Positions 59,818 to 64,000 of a stretch of 64,000 bases of DNA are shown here, piece after piece (position 1 is the stretch's first letter; each line of letters begins with the position of its first letter). This stretch comes from an uncultured Chloroflexota bacterium (lineage in GTDB: Bacteria > Chloroflexota > Dehalococcoidia > CAUJGQ01). The DNA lies in the NCBI GenBank assembly GCA_937879875.1, contig CALFMN010000026.1, positions 1 to 64,000 on the forward strand, given 5' to 3'. Below the pieces are notes generated by a model that worked only from the letters and a program-made list of their open reading frames with translations, ran no database searches and was not told where the DNA came from. A program made the translations under genes and the position numbers.

Positions 59818-60813
59818 TCAGGGCCGGTTCGGGTACAGGATCTGCTCGAGCATCAGCAGCCCATCGGCGATGCGCGGACCCGGACGCACGATCAGCACGG
59901 GGTTGACCGCGACCACGCGGCCATTGCGCACCGCCGCGACGTTGGCCCAGTCGGGCCGCGTCTGTCCCGCCGGCACAGCGCTCGCGTCGCCCGTACCTGG
60001 CAGGACAATCACGTCGGGATTCGCTGCTGCCACGCTGCCTGGTGCGACAGTCGGATACGGCTCCGCGGTGCTGGCCACGACATTCTGCGCTTTGAGCAGG
60101 TGCAAGAGATCGCCGGTCAGGCTCCCGGGCGCCGCGGCACGGTTCGCCGGACCCACCTCGACATAGACGCTCGGCCCCTGCGGCGTGCTGGCAAGCTGGC
60201 GTTGAATCGCGTCCACGCGCCGGCCGAGCGCCGCGGCCGCGCTCTGCGCATCCGCCAGCCGGCCGGTCACATCGCCGAAAAACTGGATTTGCTGCTCCAG
60301 CTCCGCGACAGTTGCCGGCGCCTTCAATGCGACCACCGGCACCGCCGCGCTGTCGAGGGTGTTCACGGTCCGCGCATCCGCGCCCACCACCACGATCAGA
60401 TCCGGATTGACCGCTTGAATCGCCGTCACACCGGCATCAGCGGCGACCCGCGGCAGCGCCGCCTCGGGTGGGTAGTCGGAGTCCGGGCTGACCGCGGCCA
60501 CCTGCGGCCCGGCGCCGATCTGAAACAGGATCTCCGTGGCCCCGGCTGAGAGTGAGAGGATGCGCCGCGGCTGGGCGGCGATCACGATCTCGCTGCCGTC
60601 GTCTCGGCGCAACCGCAACGGATAGCTCGCGCTGGAGGTGGCCCTGAGCAGCGGCGTCGCCGGCGAGCGCGGCGGCGCCAGCACGAACGGTTGAGGCGGG
60701 CCCTGGGGCGCTTTCGTGCTCTGGCCGCCGCTGCTGATCAGGAAGGTGGCGACGACGGCCGCGAGCGCGAGCACGACGAGCGGCGCGAGATAGCGCATGC
60801 GGCGAGCGGTCAT
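59818..60813 (-). CDS. periplasmic-binding protein, BtuF/FecB type
   Basis: A 331-residue membrane-anchored binding protein. The N-terminal span (YLAPLVVLALAAVVATFLIS) is followed by a linker and the PBP fold of BtuF/FecB/HemT type: RRILSLSAGATEILFQIGAGPQVAAVSPDSDYPPEAALPRV, NPDLIVVVGADARTVNTLDS, then the long connecting helix LADAQSAAAALGRRVDAIQR. The C-lobe has ANPDVIVLPGTGDAS and RPDWANVAAVRNGRVVAVNP. Adjacent to cbiA, so vitamin B12 or a precursor is the likely ligand, but siderophore or heme cannot be excluded. No permease or ATPase adjoins it. Confidence 0.82.
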   Translation of the reverse strand: MTARRMRYLAPLVVLALAAVVATFLISSGGQSTKAPQGPPQPFVLAPPRSPATPLLRATSSASYPLRLRRDDGSEIVIAAQPRRILSLSAGATEILFQIGAGPQVAAVSPDSDYPPEAALPRVAADAGVTAIQAVNPDLIVVVGADARTVNTLDSAAVPVVALKAPATVAELEQQIQFFGDVTGRLADAQSAAAALGRRVDAIQRQLASTPQGPSVYVEVGPANRAAAPGSLTGDLLHLLKAQNVVASTAEPYPTVAPGSVAAANPDVIVLPGTGDASAVPAGQTRPDWANVAAVRNGRVVAVNPVLIVRPGPRIADGLLMLEQILYPNRP

Positions 60814-60921
60814 ACACCCGGCTTCGGCAGGAATCGAGTCCGCTCCCAGCATAGCGCGCTGGACGGAGAGCGCACGACCGTCGCACCGCGTGCTGCACGC
60901 GGGCCGGTGCCGCCGGCAGGT

Positions 60922-60951
60922 TTGAGCGCCGCCGTCCGCGCTCCCTATACT
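60922..60951 (+). promoter_or_regulatory. putative promoter of the tsaE operon
   Basis: TTGAGC (60922-60927), an 18-bp spacer and TATACT (60946-60951), 15 bp before ATG 60967. Good match to a housekeeping promoter. Confidence 0.5.
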
Positions 60952-60966
60952 TGGATCAGCCTCTGC

Positions 60967-61455
60967 ATGCGGCGGGTTGCGATGCTGTTTTTCCGTACGT
61001 CGTCGGTCGATGAGACCCGTGCCCTGGGCGAGCGCCTGGGCGCGCTGCTTGAGCCCGGCGATGTTGTCCTGTTGCAGGGCCCGCTGGGCGCCGGTAAGAC
61101 GGCGATGACCCAGGGCATCGGCCGCGGCGCCGGTTCAAGCGACCTGGTCAACAGCCCGACGTTTGTGCTGATCAACGAGTACCGCGGGCGCGTCAAGCTC
61201 TACCACGTCGATCTGTACCGGCTGGAAGATTCCGAGGAGATCGTGCAACTGGACCTGCCCGGCTACACGACCGACGGTGCGCTGATCGTGGAGTGGCCGG
61301 AGCGGGGCGCCGGCCTGCTGCCCGACGAGCATCTGCATGTGGCGATCGAGCACGATGGCGAGGCTACGCGGCGCATCATGCTCACCGCCTTCGGCGAACG
61401 GCCGGCAGGGCTGCTGCGGCAGATCAGCGCCGAGGCGGTGGCCGCCGGTGACTGA
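60967..61455 (+). CDS. tsaE: tRNA t6A biosynthesis ATPase TsaE
   Basis: A 162-residue P-loop ATPase that works with TsaB and TsaD to form N6-threonylcarbamoyladenosine at position 37 of ANN-decoding tRNAs. Walker A is LLQGPLGAGKTAMTQGIGRG. SPTFVLINEYRG and LYHVDLYRL are the conserved family blocks, with IVEWPERG near the C-terminus. Starts at ATG 60967 or 60982 are both possible; the ribosome site is weak, and the promoter lies very close. The stop overlaps the tsaB start. Confidence 0.93.
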   Translation: MRRVAMLFFRTSSVDETRALGERLGALLEPGDVVLLQGPLGAGKTAMTQGIGRGAGSSDLVNSPTFVLINEYRGRVKLYHVDLYRLEDSEEIVQLDLPGYTTDGALIVEWPERGAGLLPDEHLHVAIEHDGEATRRIMLTAFGERPAGLLRQISAEAVAAGD

Positions 61456-62158
61456 GACACAAGTGGGCGTTGAGCTGGCGATCGACACGGCCGGCCTTGT
61501 CGCCAGCGTCGCCCTTTCCCGCGAAGGTTCGCTGCTGGCCGAGCTCACCTGGCGCACGCGCACCAACCACTCGGCCGAACTGCTGCCCGCGATCGAAACC
61601 CTGCTCATGCAATGCGGGCTCGAACGCGAGCAGATCCGCGTGCTGTTCGTCGATCGCGGGCCAGGCGCCTATGCCGGCCTGCGCGTCGGCATCAGCACGG
61701 CGATGGGATTGGCGCTCGCGCTCGATGCCGAGCTGCTCGCGGTCGGGCGGCTGGAGTTGGACGCCCACGGCCACGCCGCCTTCCGCGGCCCGATCTGCGC
61801 AATTCATCAGGCCGGCCGTGGCGATCTGGCCTGGGCCGTGTACGAACGCACGGGAACCGACTGGCGCGAGATCGCCGCCCCGCACCTGACGACGCTCGAC
61901 AGCCTCTGCGAGTCGGCCCCGGCCGAGGCCCTGTTCTGCGGTGAGTTGGCCGGGCTGGAAGAACGGCTGATGGGGCGCTTCCCGACGGCGCGGCTGACAA
62001 GCCCTGCCGCGTCGCTGCGGCGGGCGGCGTCGCTGGCCGAGCTGGGCTGGGCGCGTTACGCAACGGGCGCGCGCGACAATCCGCTGGCGGTTGAGCCGCT
62101 GTACCTGCGCGACCCGGCAATCACGAAGCCGAAGTCCATCGTCGCCAACACACCGTAG
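61448..62158 (+). CDS. tsaB: tRNA t6A biosynthesis protein TsaB
   Basis: A 236-residue ASKHA-fold protein, the inactive paralogue and partner of TsaD in t6A synthesis. It has ELAIDTAGLVASVALSREG, then TNHSAELLPAIETLLMQCGL and the family signature GPGAYAGLRVGISTAMGLALAL. GTG 61448 overlaps the 3' end of tsaE, as is common in this operon. C-terminal YLRDPAITKPKSI is typical. Confidence 0.93.
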   Translation: MTETQVGVELAIDTAGLVASVALSREGSLLAELTWRTRTNHSAELLPAIETLLMQCGLEREQIRVLFVDRGPGAYAGLRVGISTAMGLALALDAELLAVGRLELDAHGHAAFRGPICAIHQAGRGDLAWAVYERTGTDWREIAAPHLTTLDSLCESAPAEALFCGELAGLEERLMGRFPTARLTSPAASLRRAASLAELGWARYATGARDNPLAVEPLYLRDPAITKPKSIVANTP

Positions 62159-62239
62159 CGTACGGCGTGGCGGAATCACGACAGCCGGGCGCAGCATTCC
62201 ACCGATCGTTCGCCGCGGCGGGCGCAGGAAAGGAAGGGC

Positions 62240-62689
62240 ATGGAACGCACGTTGATCTTGGTGAAGCCCGACGGCGTGCAGCGAGGCTTGACGTTCGAGA
62301 TCCTCGGCCGGCTGGAGCGGCGCGGGCTCAAGCTCGTCGGCCTCAAGCTGATGCAGGTGCCGACGACGCTGGCGGGACAACACTACAAAGAGCACGAGGG
62401 CAAGGGCTTCTATGCGGGGCTGATCGAGTACATCACCTCGGCGCCGATCGTTGCCGCAGTGTTCGAAGGACCGGACGCGATCGCCGCCGCGCGGGCGACG
62501 CTGGGCAAGACCAATCCGGTCAACGCCGATGCCGGCACGATCCGCGGCGATCTCGCCATCCAGACCGGCCGCAACCTGGTCCACGGCTCGGACGGCCCCG
62601 AGTCCGCGGCGCGCGAGGTCGCGCTGTTCTTCACGCCCGACGAACTGCAACGCTACGATCGCGAGCTCGATCGCTGGTTGCGGGAGTAG
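62240..62689 (+). CDS. ndk: nucleoside diphosphate kinase
   Basis: A 149-residue enzyme transferring gamma-phosphate between nucleoside triphosphates and diphosphates through a phospho-histidine. The active His is H115 in RNLVHGSDGPESA, the invariant family signature. N-terminus ERTLILVKPDGVQRGL. ATG 62240 has AAGGAAGG upstream. Same strand as tsaEB, 81 bp downstream. Confidence 0.96.
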   Translation: MERTLILVKPDGVQRGLTFEILGRLERRGLKLVGLKLMQVPTTLAGQHYKEHEGKGFYAGLIEYITSAPIVAAVFEGPDAIAAARATLGKTNPVNADAGTIRGDLAIQTGRNLVHGSDGPESAAREVALFFTPDELQRYDRELDRWLRE

Positions 62690-62730
62690 CCCGGCGGGCG
62701 GCAGATCCGCGCACGGACCCGTGCCTGCCG

Positions 62731-63099
62731 TCAGCCGAAACGCACCAGCGGCGCGGAGCGGCTCCAGAGGCCTTCGAGGTTGTAGAAGGCGCGCTGCTCT
62801 GGAGAGAACAGATGGACGATCACCGCGCCGAAGTCGAGCAGCACCCAACCAGAGTCCGGCTCGCCTTCCCGCGGCCCCATGTCAACGCCGAGTTGTTTCA
62901 TGTCGCGCTCGAGCGTGTCGATCAGCGCGTTTAACTGGCGCACATTGTTCGCCGTCGCAATCACGAAGTAGTCGGCGAACGTCGAAACCTTGCTGATGTC
63001 GATCTGGACGATATCTTCGGCCTGACGATCCGAAAGGATATCGACGAGGTTCTGGGCAATTTCGGCTGACTCCAGACGGATCCTCCCTGGCGCTCGCAT
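62731..63099 (-). CDS. rsfS: ribosomal silencing factor RsfS
   Basis: A 122-residue protein of the RsfS/Iojap family, which binds L14 and blocks subunit joining under stress. Blocks: AQNLVDILSDRQAEDIVQID, VSTFADYFVIATANNVRQLNAL, GWVLLDFGAVIVHLFSPEQRAFYNLEGLW. The N-terminal extension is short. Divergent from mnmA; the 95-bp gap contains a TATACT. Confidence 0.94.
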   Translation of the reverse strand: MRAPGRIRLESAEIAQNLVDILSDRQAEDIVQIDISKVSTFADYFVIATANNVRQLNALIDTLERDMKQLGVDMGPREGEPDSGWVLLDFGAVIVHLFSPEQRAFYNLEGLWSRSAPLVRFG

Positions 63100-63194
63100 C
63101 CCGTGCGGCAGCGGCCAATGCGCCGCGGGGACGTATACTCGGAGTGTAGCATCTTCCGGCGGGCCGCGGCGGCGCTGCCGGGCTCGGAGGCAAC

Positions 63195-64000
63195 GTGGCT
63201 GGTCCGCGCGTGATCGTCGGTATGAGCGGCGGCGTCGATTCGTCGGTCGCGGCGGCGCTGTTGCAGCAGCAGGGCTACGACGTGATCGGCATCACGATGC
63301 GCCTGTGGACGCAGCCCGACCCCGAGGGGTTCAGCGGCCGCAAGCAGTGCTGCTCGATCGAGGACGTGGATGATGCCCGTCGGGTCGCGCAGGCGCTCGG
63401 CATTCCGCACTACACGCTGAATCTGGAGCGCCAGTTCAACACGCAGGTTGTCGATTACTTCGTCGGCGAATACGCGCACGGCCGCACGCCCAACCCCTGT
63501 CTGGCCTGCAACGAGCACATCAAGTTTAAGGCGTTGCTCGAACGCGCCGTCGCCCTTGACGCCGACTATCTCGCCACGGGCCACTACGCACGGCGCACCG
63601 AGCGCGACGGCCGCTTTCACCTGCTGCGCGCGGCCGATCCGGACAAGGATCAGTCGTATGTGCTCTACACGCTGGGCCAGCGCGAGCTGCGGCGCGTGCT
63701 CTTTCCGCTCGGCGATCTGAGCAAGCCGCGCGTGCGCGAGATCGCCGCCGGCCTCGGGCTCGGCGTGGCCGGCAAGCCCGACAGCGTCGAGATCTGCTTC
63801 GTTCCCGGCAACGATTACCGCGCCTTCGTCTCCGCGCGCGTTCCCCAGCAGGCCGGCGCGATCGTCGATGAGCGCGGGGCCGAAGTTGGGCAGCATAGCG
63901 GCATCGCCAACTACACGGTCGGCCAGCGCAAGGGGCTGGGCGCGTTCGGCGACCGCCGCTTCGTTACCGAGATTCGACCGGCCGACAACGTTGTCGTCGT
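63195..64000 (+). CDS. mnmA: tRNA-specific 2-thiouridylase MnmA, truncated by window end
   Basis: The first 268 residues of MnmA, which thiolates wobble uridine 34 of Lys, Glu and Gln tRNAs. P-loop PP-ATPase motif VGMSGGVDSSVAAALL. Catalytic cysteines are in TPNPCLACNEHIKF and in DSVEICFVPG. Further family blocks are DYLATGHYARR, DKDQSYVLYTLGQ and HSGIANYTVGQRKGLG. Start GTG 63195 has GGAGG four bases upstream. The gene continues past 64000. Confidence 0.94.
   Translation, partial: MAGPRVIVGMSGGVDSSVAAALLQQQGYDVIGITMRLWTQPDPEGFSGRKQCCSIEDVDDARRVAQALGIPHYTLNLERQFNTQVVDYFVGEYAHGRTPNPCLACNEHIKFKALLERAVALDADYLATGHYARRTERDGRFHLLRAADPDKDQSYVLYTLGQRELRRVLFPLGDLSKPRVREIAAGLGLGVAGKPDSVEICFVPGNDYRAFVSARVPQQAGAIVDERGAEVGQHSGIANYTVGQRKGLGAFGDRRFVTEIRPADNVVV

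Noticed and set aside
60814..60966. Cobalamin riboswitch upstream of the B12-type binding protein
   Set aside because: The leader is too short and lacks a recognisable B12-box; no conserved core seen.

Overview
The window is a GC-rich (roughly two-thirds G+C) bacterial chromosome segment with strong Shine-Dalgarno sites, many GTG starts and ATGA/TGATG gene overlaps. The gene mix suggests an uncultured Chloroflexota-type soil or sediment bacterium: Tat-type lipoprotein solute receptors, luciferase-like flavin monooxygenases, CaiB/BaiF CoA-transferases, a tungsten-type aldehyde oxidoreductase, an ATPase-LuxR regulator, and many palindromic intergenic repeats. That placement is inference; the window has no rRNA or other phylogenetic marker.

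Layout. 1-8.4 kb is an accessory zone: a LuxR-HTH remnant, a lipoprotein gene with IPT/TIG repeats broken by a decayed IS3-family element and carrying an in-frame 142-bp MITE, a Pro-rich secreted protein, and an AOR-family oxidoreductase whose 3' end is duplicated around a HigBA-like toxin-antitoxin pair. 8.4-16 kb holds membrane-anchored proteins, a 926-residue regulator, a PAP2 protein and an N,N-dimethylformamidase-like protein. 16-25 kb holds a dppB-dppC-receptor oligopeptide-type operon without ATPases, two metallo-beta-lactamase-fold hydrolases, a fumarylacetoacetase-family enzyme and a nucleotide-sugar-type epimerase. 25-33.6 kb holds XdhC, a CaCA-type exchanger under a yybP-ykoY (manganese) riboswitch, an alpha/beta hydrolase, and a histidine kinase with its own DNA-binding domain, followed by its response regulator. 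33.7-47.4 kb is catabolic and transport-oriented: two LLM-class flavoproteins, two tandem solute receptors, an acetoacetate decarboxylase-like protein, a probable AhpD-like selenoprotein overlapping nrtS, a DUF4258/DUF2283 pair, a PPOX-fold oxidoreductase and two CoA-transferases. 47.4-60.8 kb holds an S41 peptidase, a phosphotransferase, an MFS carrier, two KAS-II paralogues around an amidohydrolase, a GalE, a beta-hydroxyacid dehydrogenase, and cobyrinate diamide synthase next to a B12-type binding protein. 60.9-64 kb is housekeeping: tsaE, tsaB, ndk, rsfS and mnmA (cut by the window end).

Most notable: (1) the peroxidase-related gene at 39362-39958 has one in-frame TGA exactly where the peroxidatic cysteine of the E-x11-C-x2-C-x3-H signature belongs, followed at the correct distance by a bacterial SECIS-like hairpin, so it probably encodes a selenoprotein; (2) a Mn2+ riboswitch whose P1 strand is shared with a perfect terminator stem upstream of a cation exchanger; (3) an excisionase-HTH/MEDS/histidine-kinase fusion with two 16-bp direct repeats exactly 20 bp apart just before its start; (4) an intergenic element family with conserved ends but sequence-variable, self-complementary hairpin arms. 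Several genes carry single frameshifts, which may be real decay or assembly error.
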